Source: Pollenia angustigena
Lineage: Eukaryota > Arthropoda > Insecta > Diptera > Polleniidae
Direction: 5' to 3'
Assembly: GCA_930367215.1 (NCBI GenBank)
Contig: OV884056.1
Coordinates: 230,135,127 to 230,199,126, forward strand
Length of the DNA stretch: 64,000 bases
Under the pieces are notes generated by a model. That model did no database searches, was not told the origin of the DNA, and saw nothing but the letters and a program-made list of their open reading frames with translations. Numbering within the stretch: the first letter of the stretch is position 1; the number at the start of each line of letters is the position of its first letter. The position numbers and the translations under genes were made by a program. Of the stretch, positions 1-12,569 are shown piece by piece.

Positions 1-403
1 ACGAAGCAGGTTTGTAAGGGAGAAACATAAGGGTTTCGCTTACCATTGCGCTTACGGAAGACATGAATTTTATATGGCGAGTTCCCACTTTGAAGCAATA
101 CATTTTTGACACATAAAGCTCATTATTCAGCGCACATAAATATTGTTGGATGTAACGATCATCTTTACACACTGAATGTTTTGATACAGTTATTTTTTAG
201 TATTCTCCCTTACAAACCTGCTTCGTAGTAAGGGAATGCCGCAGCACTTGAAATGTTATTTTTTTTTTTTATAAAAGTTGTTGAGAGTTCTTTCATTTAC
301 TTTACTGCATTTCTGTATGTCTTATTGCGTAGCGCATAATTGTGCGCTTATTTTTTTAAATGTACCTTTAGTGCTTCGCAAAATGGTAAAAATTTTTATT
401 GGG
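1..403 (+). mobile_element. Interspersed inverted-repeat element, copy 1 (truncated by window start)
   Basis: The segment is nearly identical, with almost no indels, to 60413-60812 in the same orientation. It contains a perfect 24-bp inverted repeat: bases 1-24 are the reverse complement of 203-226. The right end (about 385-403) matches the right terminus of the complete copy at 60 kb. There is no open reading frame of note, so it is probably a non-autonomous DNA element. The family is not recognised. Confidence 0.7.
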
Positions 404-1769
404 TAATAACTTTTGTTATTTTTTTCTGTGTAAATTTGGCGACATAAGTTTTTATAAAAATTTTGATAACTTATAGGAAGGATTGATAATAGTTCCCATA
501 GAGACCCTCTCCCCAAACTAATTAAAAGACGAAAAAATCTAATTTATATTTGTACGTAGATTTAGATATCTAGAAGATATTCGGCCCATAGAACTCTAAT
601 TAAAATCTTAACCCCATAACATAAATTAGTTTTGGTATGTACCTGATTGCCCTTTCGGCCCAAAAATAAGATGCAATCGAGAAAAATTATTATTATTATT
701 AAAATTATTTCGACTTTAAATTGAAAATCTCTGAATTAATTTTTAAGGTCTTTAAATAATTTTATTATTCAAACAACTTCTTTGGAACTCGATTCTTTTT
801 TTTGCAAATTTAAAAATTACTTTCCATATTATGATTTAACAATTTATTTTTTATATTTTAACCAGAAAATAAATTATTAATAATTTATAATCTGATTAAT
901 AATTTTAAGTACTTTATTCATTTTTGTTTCAATTAATTAAAAATTAAATATTTTAAATTAAGCTCGGCCATAAATGTCGTTATGAATGTGTTTTCCTCAA
1001 GGACATTAATATCTCTTTAAAAGAAAAATGTTCAATTGTTCATAAAAAAAGTTATCTCTGATAAAGATCATTAAAAATTCATTTATTTAACTCATTAAAA
1101 TTGTAGTTTTCCTTTTAATTGCATTTATAATGGCAGATAAAATTATTGTGTTTTAATAATTCGCAAAAACTATAAGATGAAAGGCCGGCCAGCTAAAAGA
1201 AAGAATTGTTAAATGCAAAATTATATGAAAAATTATACAATTAAAATATTTAAAAGTTAAAGGTGTTTGAAGGCTCTGGAGCTTTTTTTAATAGTATTTA
1301 AAATACAACAATTACCACCCATCTTATTGCTTTAACTTCCAGAAATATTTTGTAGCAGTAGAAATAGCATTAAAATATTTTTATCAAATCATGTTTTCTA
1401 TGCATTGCTTATTTATAATAAAAGTAATAATGAAACATAAGCTACCAAAAGAGCTTTAGATTTAAAATCAAATTATTTGCTAATTTAATTTCAATTTATA
1501 GATTTTGTTTTGATTTTTGAAAGCTGTATTTTAGAATAGTAAAACATAATTATTCAGGTAGCAAGACAAGTGGTCTCTGAGATAGCAATAAATAGGTTAG
1601 CTCACTGAAATCCAGATTAGAGCTAAAAAAAAATGGTTATAAAAATGCTGGTCGAACCAAAACGCACAATGTTACTTGTAAATAAAACAAAAAGGTTATC
1701 AGAGAATTATCTTTATATTTCTTATAAGAAGGATCTATGACAATTTCGTGTTAAAGAAAAAATCGACCC
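404..1769. other. AT-rich noncoding DNA, no gene seen
   Basis: Very AT-rich sequence with homopolymer runs and short open frames only. I see no splice-flanked coding segment, RNA gene or element terminus here. It is likely intronic or intergenic DNA. Confidence 0.6.
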
Positions 1770-2074
1770 ACTGCTCGCCATGGCTTCGGTGGCATACCTC
1801 TATCCGATGGTCCAAATTTTCAATAATTCTAAGAAATAATTAAGGTTTAATGTCGTAAACGTGGCGAAGTAGGCCATCCTTTAGCTCTCGAAATGTTCTT
1901 GTATTGAAGTGCACTTTTTTTTTAAATATCTCCAAAGCAACAGGTTCTACGGATCACAAGATCGTGATAGCAAATTAACATCGCCACATCGTTAGATAAC
2001 TCTGTAATTTCTCGCGCCAAAAGAGCCATTGTTTCGTTAACTGTGTGGCACCACATAGAAGTCCTTTGTCATCT

Positions 2075-2110
<36 letters not shown>

Positions 2111-2420
2111 CTCTAACTCCCACTGGAGCATAGGGCGCCAATAACAACTGTTCTCCATCTCGTGATGGCAAACACCATTCACGGTTACAGCTTGCCCGAC
2201 ATCATTTTCGAAGAAGTATCGCCCGATGGTATGCTGACCAAAAAATCACGAAGTGCACCAAATGCCTTTGGATTTGAACGCCCATTTTCATTAAAGGCTC
2301 CAATAATCTTTACGGCCTGCTTAATTGTGTGCCTCCCCATGGTTGAATTTGTCAAACACTGAAATAAGGAAATGTAAAATTTGGTTGGCAGAAAACTTGA
2401 CGTTAAGGTTTGACTCGCAA
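1770..2420 (-). mobile_element. Internally deleted mariner-type transposon (same family as the 55.7 and 58.7 kb copies)
   Basis: On the - strand several blocks match the better-preserved copies. 1790-1826 matches 58886-58913, 1978-2055 matches 56011-56092 (the third-catalytic-residue region), and 2160-2230 matches 59041-59110. The sequence then jumps directly to a block matching about 59630-59720 (the N-terminal part), joined near 2232-2243. The helix-turn-helix and first DDE regions are therefore missing. No usable reading frame remains. It is a dead, internally deleted copy. Confidence 0.7.
2079..2108. repeat. (AT)15 microsatellite inside a decayed transposase
   Basis: Fifteen uninterrupted AT dinucleotides. 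It sits where the related mariner copies carry a short TA-rich segment (about 56105-56125), so it probably expanded from transposase coding sequence. Confidence 0.95.
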
Positions 2421-2728
2421 TGAACATCATGCATTATAGTTGGACCGCCATTTAAAACTGTTGTTGTTCTTTAATTTGGCGTTTAAATCTAATAAAGTCT
2501 TCTTGTAAGTTGTTAAACTTAAATACTCTTACTGAACTACTGTTTTTCAATTGCAAATATAGCAGAAGCACACAAAATTTAAAAACTATGCTACTCTCAA
2601 GATTTTTTACTTTCTGAGGTAGACAGAAGTATTTGGAGAAATATGTCTCCAAGTTCTTTTAAATTCTTAACTAGACTTAAATTTTCTTGCTACTGCTACT
2701 TGGTACCTACTTTTTTAAATTACTTATA

Positions 2729-3593
2729 CAGTGAAACTTCATCTAAAGAACAACACTAATAGCTTGACACTTCCCATAAGCGGCCACATTTTGTTTAAAC
2801 TAAGCTTATCACTATTTTTTTTCAAAATATCTCTCATAAACGTACAAAAGCTTTGAAATACACCAACCAGAGTTGTATCTTATTAGTGGTTCTTCTTTTT
2901 GCAACTCTGATTCATATCTGTGTTAATGCCAATAGAATAGGTGATTCCTCTGTTAACACAAAAAGGATGGAAAAGTTGTTTGTCTAGCTCGTGTTATGGG
3001 CTTGAGACTCTCGGAAAGCTGGATTCTCATCAACTCGTCATAATCTTCCGAATTTTGATGCCGTTATTCTGTTCGATCATTAAAATGGCTTTTATGCATT
3101 TTTTGAAGTACATGAAAGCGTCTATACTGAAGATGAGTGTAATGAAATATTAAATTGAATCGCAGTGACCGAGATTAATTAGTCAGACAGAAGTCAGACA
3201 GATTCTTACGAAAAAGCAGTAAAACAAACTGCCCGGTTGACAAATTTTGCCAGAGATGACTTTGTCGCATTGCAGAACTTCAAAAACATTGAATCTCATT
3301 TTAAAGGTCAACTGCTGAAATTAAAACGATCTAACTTAAAGTCCACTCTTAATAAATTTTTCAACAACAAGAGACTACTCTTCCATTGCTTTAATGAAAT
3401 GTATCTTTAAAATTAAAATATTTAAAACAACAACCGCTTTATTCATAAACAATTATTAAGTTTGTTTGGGGTAAATTTTCATAGAAAATTTGTTTTGTAC
3501 ACCGTTCTAAAGTTCAAAATACTTTTATGAACACTGCCATACATTTGACAAAAACACGCGACGGTGAGTGTCCGGTTATGTCAGGTTTTACTG
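2729..3593 (+). mobile_element. Pogo/Tigger-like transposon remnant
   Basis: The left end reads CAGTGAAACTTC and follows a TA dinucleotide. The right end, read in reverse, is CAGTAAAACCTGACATAACC. These are the kind of imperfect terminal repeats seen in pogo-group elements. A + strand frame at about 3215-3408 ends in a run including LKSTLNKFF, similar in style to the C-terminus of Tigger/pogo transposases. The frame is broken by stops upstream, between 2941 and 3200, so only a C-terminal remnant survives. The TA duplication is not intact on the right side. The assignment is by motif only. Confidence 0.5.
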
Positions 3594-4612
3594 TGTAAAC
3601 ATGTTCTTTTTTATTTGGAAATACAATTTATTTCAAAATATTAGTTTTAAAAATGTTTTAACTTTGCTGTTATTTGTTATCCCTTTAAATATGCAATAGT
3701 TTTTCAAATTTCCTTAACTTGTTTTCTTACACAAACCCTAAGAAATTTTATATTTTTATATGATTTTTATTAAATTCTTTCATATTTTTTTATGCATTTC
3801 TTTAAATTTATAATGTTCAGCTGCAGGCTTCAACACCCAAAACACTTTTTAGCTCCCACTTGACTTCATCTTTAGGAAAAAAAAAAAATAAATAAAATAA
3901 AACTTGACATTTGTTCTAAAAGTTGAAGGAAGAAACGAAATAGAAAAACTTTTAGATTTCAGAAAAGCAAATACAACAGAACATGTTAACATGACATCTA
4001 CATACTTAAACATATACACAACTACACCATTGTGTAGAGTAGATGTTGTTTAAGAATATTTTGTTAAACAAAATTGTTGACACGTTTCATGCATGCAAAT
4101 GACGCCAATGATGATGATGGTTGAATTTTGTACTTTACTTTACTATGTTTAACTAATACTTCACCCACATATACAGCCATACATATGAGAATGTAAAGGA
4201 GTTAGTTTGTGTGGCTAAAGCTACTGTTGTACTATGAAAACTATTACTCTAGTAGTATTTTTTACGGGCAGGAGATAACAAAGCATTTTTGTATTCTACT
4301 TCTATTCTACAAGCTTGTCGTTTTGTTTGTGTGTAGCTCAAATTTTAGTTGTTTTCGATTGACATCCAATACAATTTTCAGTTAACACTTTACATCATTT
4401 ACAAATAGCTTAAAGCAATTTTTTTCTATTTTTTTTTTGCTTTAATGAATTTGAAATCAATACATAAAACATTCACTGACAGTGTGCCAAAAAAATAAAT
4501 CATGATATACATATAAAACTACAAAGGGGCGAAACAGTTATTTTCAAAGTAGATGAACTAACGATTTTTTTTTATTTAAAATGTATTATTCAAAATTGTT
4601 CTGGGTATATAT
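3594..4612. other. AT-rich noncoding DNA, no gene seen
   Basis: Low-complexity AT-rich sequence without a supportable coding exon, RNA gene or element terminus. Confidence 0.6.
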
Positions 4613-6020
4613 GGGGTGTTTTTTTTAAGCTGCAGGAGAACTTCAAATGACTAAACAAGACAGAAGTCTTGTTGGAATAAAATTTTTTTATTTTTATGTG
4701 GCAGATAATTTTATGAAAAATATTTCTTAAATATGGTTTCCGGCATGTTTCGGCCATGGCTCCGAGTTACATGGCCCATTCTAGCAGTCCAATTTTGACT
4801 GGTTTTTGCAATAAATCTGGCAGTATGGCCAAAATCAATCCAAACGTACTCAAATCAATCCGAAGCGGGATTGATAGTACGGTGAGTACGGATTTTCTTG
4901 AATCGAGTACAGAAAGATTGATTCGAGTACGGATTTTCAATCCTAAAATACTTAAATTATCCATATTCAATCCCGATTTCGTACTTGAAGTAATCCGAAA
5001 ATGAGATTGACTTAAATAAAACTAATATTGATATGCTTGATTCAAGCATTATATAATTGTTTTAATCCGAACTCGTCCTAAAAATAATTTGAAAATGAGA
5101 TTGATTTAAGTAAAACTAAGATTGAATCAATCTCAAAACGCGATTGATTCAAGTATTATAAAGTTGATTTTATCTCCAATTTGTGCTTGAAAAAATCCAA
5201 AAAAGATATTAGAAAGAAAAAATTATTATGATTGATTTCCTTACCCGTTTTACACCTTAAAGAATGAAAAAACACCAGCATCATGCCCCATTATGGTTTT
5301 TACTTTAAAAATCTTATGTAAATATTTAACTAAAAATATAAAGTAATCCCATTTAGGATTGATTTAAGTACGTTTTAGTGTTATTCGTACTTGAATTTCT
5401 AAGTACGATTCGTGATTAAAGTAAGTACAAAAAGATTAATTTATCCCAAGTGTTTTTCTTTATGTGCATTTACTTCCAAAGCTTCAAGGGTTGCTGGTTT
5501 GTCGGCATAAGCCAATGACTTTACATAGCCCCCTTAAAATCTAACCGAAAGTTGTCAAATCTTACGAACGAGAGAGAGGACCAGTGAGCAGGGCCACTTC
5601 TGGAAATAAAGTTATCACCAAATTGATTTTGCAATAAATCGATTAATGAGAGAGCGCTGTATTAAAAGTTGCGCCGTCTTGTTGGAACCAAATGTCGTAT
5701 AGTTAAGCTGATTAATTTTTGGAAATAAAATCAGTCAGCGTAGCTCGATAGCGCTCGACATTCACCGTAATGGCAGCATATTGCTCATTTCAAAAGAGAG
5801 TGTGAACCAAACGAAACATTAAATTTTAATGAATGTAATGGTGATTCGTTAACGGCTTTAGGATTGTGTTCGCTTCAAGTTCAGCAATTTTGCTTATTGA
5901 ACTTTGTAAAATGGACAAAGTTCTCGACGCGTTCGCGAAAGGTATACCTTTTTCAAAGTTAATTTCCACGATTAGGAAGCGTTGTTCTAAAGTTAAACGT
6001 CATGATGTCTTACCAACCCT
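4613..6020 (-). mobile_element. Mariner-type transposon, dead, split by a nested foldback
   Basis: Both ends of a transposase can be read on the - strand. Near 6000-5880 there is an N-terminal stretch containing LTLEQRFLIVEINFEKG, typical of the first helix-turn-helix. Around 5665-5700 there is a block corresponding to the second catalytic motif (WFQQDG-like). Near 5480-5545 and 4720-4820 lie the C-terminal parts (YVKS...Y-D-P-type and MPEIIF-type). The middle, including the first catalytic region, is largely missing, and 4829-5455 is an unrelated insertion. The left terminus GGGTGTTTTTTTTAAGC resembles mariner-group ends. A second fragment of this family is at 10.8 kb. Confidence 0.65.
4829..5455. 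mobile_element. Nested foldback element with repeated ATTGATTCAAGTACG-like motifs
   Basis: The segment interrupts the mariner copy. Its left flank (around 4836-4860, AAACGTACTCAAATCAATCC) matches its right flank in inverse (around 5355-5380) with one mismatch. The interior is made of many variants of a short motif combining GATTGATT and GTACTTGA. There is no coding frame. Exact boundaries are uncertain by about 20 bp. Confidence 0.55.
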
Positions 6021-6027
6021 TATATGT

Positions 6028-6387
6028 CCCATACACGTTTCAATTCAATTGTCAACTGAGTCTTTCAACTGAATTGACGCTTGGCCTCACACTTCATAAA
6101 CTGAATTGAAAGATTTTAAATTAATTTAAAAATTTAATGAAATAAAATACAATTTTTAAAATACTTAACTTTTTTTTACAAAAGAAAACTACAAACATTA
6201 ATTTTAACACCTGATCGAGAGACTCGAGCACACCCAGTACATTCGAATTAAAAGACTTAGTTAGTAGTCAACAAAATCTTTGGATTTTCCATCAACCAAC
6301 TGTCAAACTAATCAATTGATAAAGCCATACAGCTTTGATTTTGACAACAACCGACTCAGTTGACAATTGAATTGAAACGTGTATGGG
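6028..6387. mobile_element. 360-bp MITE with perfect 35-bp terminal inverted repeats
   Basis: Bases 6028-6062 are the exact reverse complement of 6353-6387. The terminus begins CCCATACACGTTTCAATTC. The interior is AT-rich and noncoding. No clear target-site duplication was found. It lies immediately beyond the end of the mariner remnant. Confidence 0.85.
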
Positions 6388-7129
6388 CTGCTTTAGTGAA
6401 GAGAAATATAAACACAGTTTGACTCTCTCAACTGTCAAACCATAGTTATCGATACCGAAAGTTCTCATGCACCAAAAAAAAAGATCTGCATGCATTTCAT
6501 AACTCTTTGCAGACAATACGACAAAAACACTTCAAGCAAAAACAACAAAAAACTTAGAGTTAAAAGCCATCATCACAAAACTTTTGTTGCATACTTCATA
6601 CACAACTAAACTGTGTCATTTATTCTATAACCCAATAAACGTAACAGCATCATACTGTTAAATATGCTTGATTGGCACAGATGAAAAAATAAGTTTCAAG
6701 TTAACATACAAACAAAGTTTATTAAAACAATTCACTTTTTTTTCATTTCAACCAATATAGAATTGGTTTTTGTTTAGCATTTTAAACCGATGTCATTTGA
6801 TTTGTATAGATTGAAATACATTAAGAGAGATTTTTGTTTGATTTTGTAAACGTATGTATGTATATACATACATTCACATGATTTATATAAGTAGAAAACA
6901 TGACAATTGTTTAAAACTACTGGAACACAAAAAAATAAAATAAAAAATAAATTTTTATTTTTTTGCAAATGTTTAAGGATTTAAAAGAATTTTTAGCACT
7001 AAATTGATGATGAGAATTTTAAATATCATTTTGTTAATAATGGAGATTTAAGTGGTAAATAGGAGCGAAAAAAACCTTAAGCAGCTTTAATTGAAATAAA
7101 TAACGTTTCTTTTAGATAATTTTAAATCT

Positions 7130-7222
7130 GCGTAAAACCTCCTATAAGCGGACAACCACCGTCGTGCTATTGTTGTCCCCGGTAATGAGAGATGTCTGCT
7201 TGTGAGAGGGTTACACATTTAC
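7130..7222. repeat. Pogo-like mini-element (two abutted ends)
   Basis: The left half contains GTAAAACCTCCTATAAGCGG. The right half carries TCTGCTTGTGAGAGGGTTAC, an imperfect inverse of it. This layout is like pogo-group terminal repeats with almost no interior. Confidence 0.45.
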
Positions 7223-9076
7223 TATTTTAAACGTTTTATTTTATAATGATACAAGAACTAGTTCAATTTGGGCTGTTGATTTTAAAAATAGATTTCAATC
7301 AAGTCGAACTCACTAAAAGGAGAGGTCAACTTTACAACAACGCTGCTTTTGTGATCCGATTGGCAAAAATATTGCTAGTAAAAACAAAGTTTGCTTGCAT
7401 AAAACACTGTAGTTTGTTATCCAAACTCGACCACCAAAATAAACCATATGTTGACTTGACTCTGCCTTCACCTTGCTTTCAATGTTTTTTGTTGTGTTGA
7501 AATGCGACAAGGTTATATCTGGCAAAATTCTTCGAGCAGGCAACTGTATTTTAATGCTTCATTATAAAAATTTATGGCATGGGATATTTCTATTTGTATC
7601 TTGCCTTCAGACTGGCTAATCTCGACCACTGCGCTTGAGTTAAATATTTCAGTATAGTCATCTTCAGTATAGTCTGACGTTTCCATCTGCTTTTAAAAAT
7701 TTGTCAAAATTATTTGATTAAGAGAACAAATGTACTAAATTTGGTAACGTTGCAAGTAGGACATGATCCTCGGAATTAAACTCCGTTAGATTAGACTTGC
7801 TGTTCAGAATCCAGCTTTCCGAAATCCATTTTGCAGTTCTAAAGAAGACAACACGAACAACTTTTCCAAATAAACAGCAATTTATTTGCCATGCTGAACA
7901 CATGAGTACGTTTAAGGAGAATGACCAATTTTATTGGCATTAACTTAAATATGAGTCAGAGTTTCAAAAAAGAGAACTAGTAATAAACTGCAGCTCTTGT
8001 TGGTGGATTTCAATGCTTCTGTCTGCGTATGAAATTTATTTTGAAAGAAAAAATAATGGTTAAATGTACTGCCCGCGTCCTTTTAAGAGTGTCCAGTCAT
8101 GGGAATACATTTTGTATGGAAAAACTAATAAACAGCGTCGATCAAAAAAATATTGCCGGTCATGGGAAGTGCCCATTATGGGAGATTACCGTGTATTCAC
8201 ATAATGTCAGTTATTAAAATTTTAACAACTGATTTTCAAATTTTAGTATTTTTTTTAGTTTAATCGGAGTTAAATAGTTTTCTTACGATTTACCGTTTGT
8301 ATAAGATTATTGAAATCTCCTTGTTTCTTAAATTTTACATTACATCTTCGTAATAAAAAATTCGACATATTTTAACAGTTTTACATTTTTGTATGTCAAT
8401 TAAACCAAATTTTATTAAACATTATATAACCTAAATGTTGGATGTTTTATAAAGCCTTATTAAGTTATTATAACCCCACAACTTATTTTAAATTGTTTAC
8501 CAAATGTCGACAACTGTAATTGATATAATTTTTATTAAAATTTTAAATACTAGATACACTAGAAACAGATTTGTTTGCAAAATTGTTTGTACTCTTTTCT
8601 ATACATTTTTTCCAACATTTTTTGAATACCTGACGAATGTCTAAAATTCTCTATATTCTAATTTTGTAATCTTAATTTATTAAGTTGCCATTTACCTACA
8701 TATTAAACGGATTTTAACATTATTTGCCTAATGTCCAAAATTAATGTTTTAATTTAAAAAAAAGAATATTTTTACTTTTGTCAAAAATTAAATTATTTGT
8801 AAGACGTTGTTTACATATCGTCAGCATAGAACTGCAAAATTACTATTTTTCTTGATTTATTCATACGCTCAAATTTACATTCACTCTTTGCTTGCAAAAC
8901 AAAGTTCAAAGTTGGTAATTTTTACATCGTTTCGTACACATTTGATTTTTGCATGTATTCGTTTTTTATTGAAAATGCTTTGTTTGCATTTTTGTTGCGC
9001 ACGCAATAAAACACAACTGTGTAAAAGGAACACATTGTTATACTTTTGCATTCAAGTAGTTGTTGTCCACTCGATA

Positions 9077-9144
9077 AGACGCTTTGTTAACATTAACAAC
9101 AATAAACCACTTTATGAGACGCTTTGTTAAAATTAACAACAATA
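9077..9144. repeat. 40-bp tandem duplication
   Basis: AGACGCTTTGTTAA followed by ATTAACAACAATAA occurs at 9077 and again at 9117 with one substitution, a period of 40 bp. Confidence 0.8.
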
Positions 9145-10779
9145 ACAAGAATACATTGTGCCTACATACAGAACTACTGTACTTTTTAAGATGATAAATA
9201 AGAGTATTCTGTTTCTATGGAAATTGTTTGTACCTACATATGTGCGTTTAGTTTCATTTTAATTTTTTTTTTCTTGTACTACATTGCAACTGCTGAATGA
9301 ATACATGAGTATTCATTTTGTTTGTATTTTTTTTTTTTTTCTTTACCAAAACAATCATTGTCGCACCGAACACACAAACATCTTTATTAAAAAACGAAGC
9401 TAACGATTGTATAAATAACAAAGCACGATGTGCAATATTTGAATGACTGCAAACCAGCAGCGAATGTTTGCGGTTGCGCAAGTTTGATTGTATGACCGCA
9501 AGTGAGTGTATTTGTTGCTGTTCATTTAATGCGATTTTTTTGCAATTGCACAAAGCCGTTCTCTGATCGTCAGCATTTGAAATATGTTTATGAATATTTA
9601 CATTGCCTACGAAATGTCAATAATTGTGTTTTATCTTTTTTTTTTAATACTTAACACTATTAGCGTTTTGAACTTAAATAGTTTTGCATAAACTAAGTAC
9701 AAGTTTTCATATTTTTACACCAATTTAACAATTTTTAAAAAATTTCAACAATTTTATTTTGATATATTTTGACAAATGGTTATTTCATTTTGCTACATTT
9801 AAAATGTAAATAGATACTTCTTTAATTTTCACATTGTTAACATGTTGTTAACAATGGAAAATTTACTAGATTTTAAATATTTAAATATGCTGCTTTTTAA
9901 ATGTGAAATGTGTTCATCATTTTTTTTTTTAAATACTCTTTCCTTTAATATGATACAAATTTAACTCCTTATAGTAAACTCTGCTTGCTCTACAAGTTTC
10001 CTTATAATAATCTTTTTAATATCAACAACATTTTAAAGGTAAATCTTGAAGAAAAAGTTAAACAATATCCTGCTGCAATTGTGCACTTTATTGTCCGTTA
10101 AGAAAAAATAAAAGAGAAAAATCACAATAAATCAAAAACAACAAAGATTTTTATTAGTTTAGCCACATTACGTAAGCCAAATTAAGTTTTTTTTTTGTAA
10201 ACTACACTGACAAGTGAAGTAAATAGAAAACAACAGTTAATAATAAACAAATGTAAACTTTGCAGGAAAAAGAAAACACTGCAATAAATTGGTTGCTTGC
10301 ATTATGTTTGTTCCTCTGTTCATTTGGACAAGTTTGTTATTGTTATAATTTCTGATGTTGTAGCAGGACATACACACAACAAAGAGGAGAACAGAGATCA
10401 GAATAAAACGAACAATAGGAAATTAAGCTGACAACAAAGTCAAAAATTAACTGAACTGAATAGAAATTTGTTATAAAAATGAACTCAGCAATACTAATTA
10501 AGTTTTCTTAACACTGTTAACACCAAGTAAAATATGTCAATGGACTCAAAGAAATTTTCGGGAAAATTGCTTTAAACAAATATTCGAAAATTTTAGTTAA
10601 ATTTGTATACCTGCCGTACTACTTTGGAATACTGATTCGCTCAAGAGATCTTTAAGTTTAAAATTTTGCCGTATTATAAGAATTTGCAACACCTTATTCC
10701 CCTAGAGGATGTTTCCTCTGGTTGGGGTAGAAAAGGTACACATTTGGCGTTTCTTATAGCTGCGTTAGGCCTTAAAATA

Positions 10780-10975
10780 AAAATACAAGACAGAAATATT
10801 GTTGGATATACATTTTTTTATAATAATCTAATAGATTATTTATGGCATTTTCTTTTTAAATATAATTTCCGGCATATTTCTAACACGGCTTTGAATTATA
10901 TGGTCCATTCGATGAGTCCAATTTTTGACTACATTTTCCAGGAAATATGTGTCAATTGTTCCAACAGACTGGTCC
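10780..10975 (-). mobile_element. Mariner-type C-terminal fragment
   Basis: This stretch matches the left part of the 4613-6020 element (about 4660-4800), including the TTTCCGGCAT and ATGGTCCATTC blocks. These correspond to the last codons and 3' end of that transposase family on the - strand. The rest of the element is absent. Confidence 0.55.
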
Positions 10976-11099
10976 TGGGATTTGAGAAAATAGAATAAAT
11001 CTAAAAAGAAAAACTCATGACCTGTGAAAGCAGAACCAATCATTTAATTGGTAGAAGAATAAAAAAAAGTAGAAAAAGAAATGAATTGCAATACAGATC

Positions 11100-11341
11100 T
11101 CACCGGTGGTGAGACACATTTTTTGGGACTTTCTTAAATTTGGTTCTTAAATTTAGTTCTAGGACTTGTTTTATTGAAAAAAAACTACATTGTACTAAAA
11201 TAATATTACATTGTAGCAACTAACACTAAACACGTTCATTGTCATTGATAGGTCCAATTCTTAGTAAGTACTAGAACCTGTCTCTTCCACCAACGACCAA
11301 TCACGGGACTAATTTGGTGTCAGTTCGTTTCTCTCTAGGGT
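11100..11341 (-). repeat. Interspersed repeat, related to 25153-25510
   Basis: The right end read in reverse (CCCTAGAGAGAAACGAACTG...) aligns with the start of the 25.15 kb copy (CCCTAGAGGAAAAGGAACTA...) over more than 100 bp with scattered differences. No coding frame. The family is unknown. Confidence 0.55.
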
Positions 11342-11634
11342 ATGGCTCGATAACGCCAAAACTGCAACGAATTATAATACTTTGAGTTCAGTTTTTCGTA
11401 ATATTGGTTTATAAAAAACGGCTGTTTACAAAGGCATTTTGTCTATTCTCTATAATATTCACTGACTGCTAAAGAAGACCTCGTTGGCAACGAAACGGTC
11501 AGAAGAGAATATTGAAACAAAAATTAACATTATTTTTAAAGTAATCATAATTTTAGAAAACAGAATAGACAATTAAATATGCAATGTTTTAAGTCAACAC
11601 TATTTTCGAACTTAAATTAATACATTTTTATGTA

Positions 11635-12569
11635 ATGGGTGAAATTTTAAGAGCTATAGGAAAGTTAAATAAAAACACATAAAATTCAGAAAAATTCATG
11701 AAATCTTTATTTGAATCGATAGTACGGTCCATATAATTTAATGTTTGAAGATTTTTTATGCAAATGTTGACCGTGACTGCGCCTCAAATGGTCCATCCGT
11801 TTAGTCCAATTTTGGCATACTCTTTCCAACATTTCGGCCGGTATCCCATAAATAAATAAATCAATGTTGTCTTCCAATGCGTAAATTGAAGCGGGCATGT
11901 GTGTATACACATGAGCTTTAACATAGCCCCTCAAAAAATATTCTAAAGGCGTTAAATCGCACGATCCAGGCGGCCAATTGACCGGTCCCGAACGTGAAAT
12001 AAATGTGCACCGAACTCGCCTCTCAATTAGTCCATTGTTAAGCGTGCTGTGTGGCATGTGGCACCGTCTTGTTGAAACCACATGTCATGCAAGTCAAGCT
12101 CTAGCATTTTGGGCAAAAAAAAGTTGGATATCATCTCACGGTAGCGCTCACCATTCACAGTTACGTTACGATTCCATCATCTTTGAAGAAGTACGGTCAA
12201 ATGATGCCACCAGCCCATAAGCCGCACCAAACTGTGACTTTTTCTGGATGCACTGGTAGCTCTTGCAATGCTTCTGGCTGATCTTCACTCCGAAATCGAC
12301 AATTCTGCTTATTAACGTACCCATTGAGTCAAAAATGAGCTTCGTTAAACTGACCATAAAATGGAAGAAGCGCGCGATGAACTTTCTTAACAGAGTACGC
12401 ATTTTGATAATAAAATTCAATAATTTGCAAGCGTTGTTCGTTTGTAAGACGATTCATGGTTAAATTATAGACCAAACTGAAGATGTTTGCCAGTGAAACA
12501 AAACAAGAAACGTGCTTCAGCTGTATAAACCAGTGTTGCCAAAAAGATAATAGCTAAAAAATCACTCGA
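11635..12569 (-). mobile_element. Deleted mariner-type transposon with TA target site (copy D)
   Basis: Flanking TA dinucleotides (11633-11634 and 12570-12571) and imperfect terminal repeats (about 20 bp, GGGTGA...TTTTAAGAGCTAT) mark the ends. On the - strand the C-terminal half of the transposase reads through WPPGSCDLTPLEYFLRGYVK (third catalytic D) at about 12000-11900. An N-terminal segment (EFYYQNA...VHRALLPFYGQ) lies near 12440-12365. That segment is fused directly to NEAHF-LNGYVNKQN, so most of the helix-turn-helix domain and the first catalytic D are gone. Frameshifts split what remains. About 935 bp, non-functional. Confidence 0.8.

Larger units (their letters stand above)
6388..10779. 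other. Noncoding DNA, no gene recognised
   Basis: About 4.4 kb with only short, composition-driven open frames. Apart from a pogo-like mini-element (7130-7222) and a 40-bp duplication (9077-9144), nothing is recognised. It could hold regulatory DNA of cpx, but no specific site can be supported. Confidence 0.55.
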
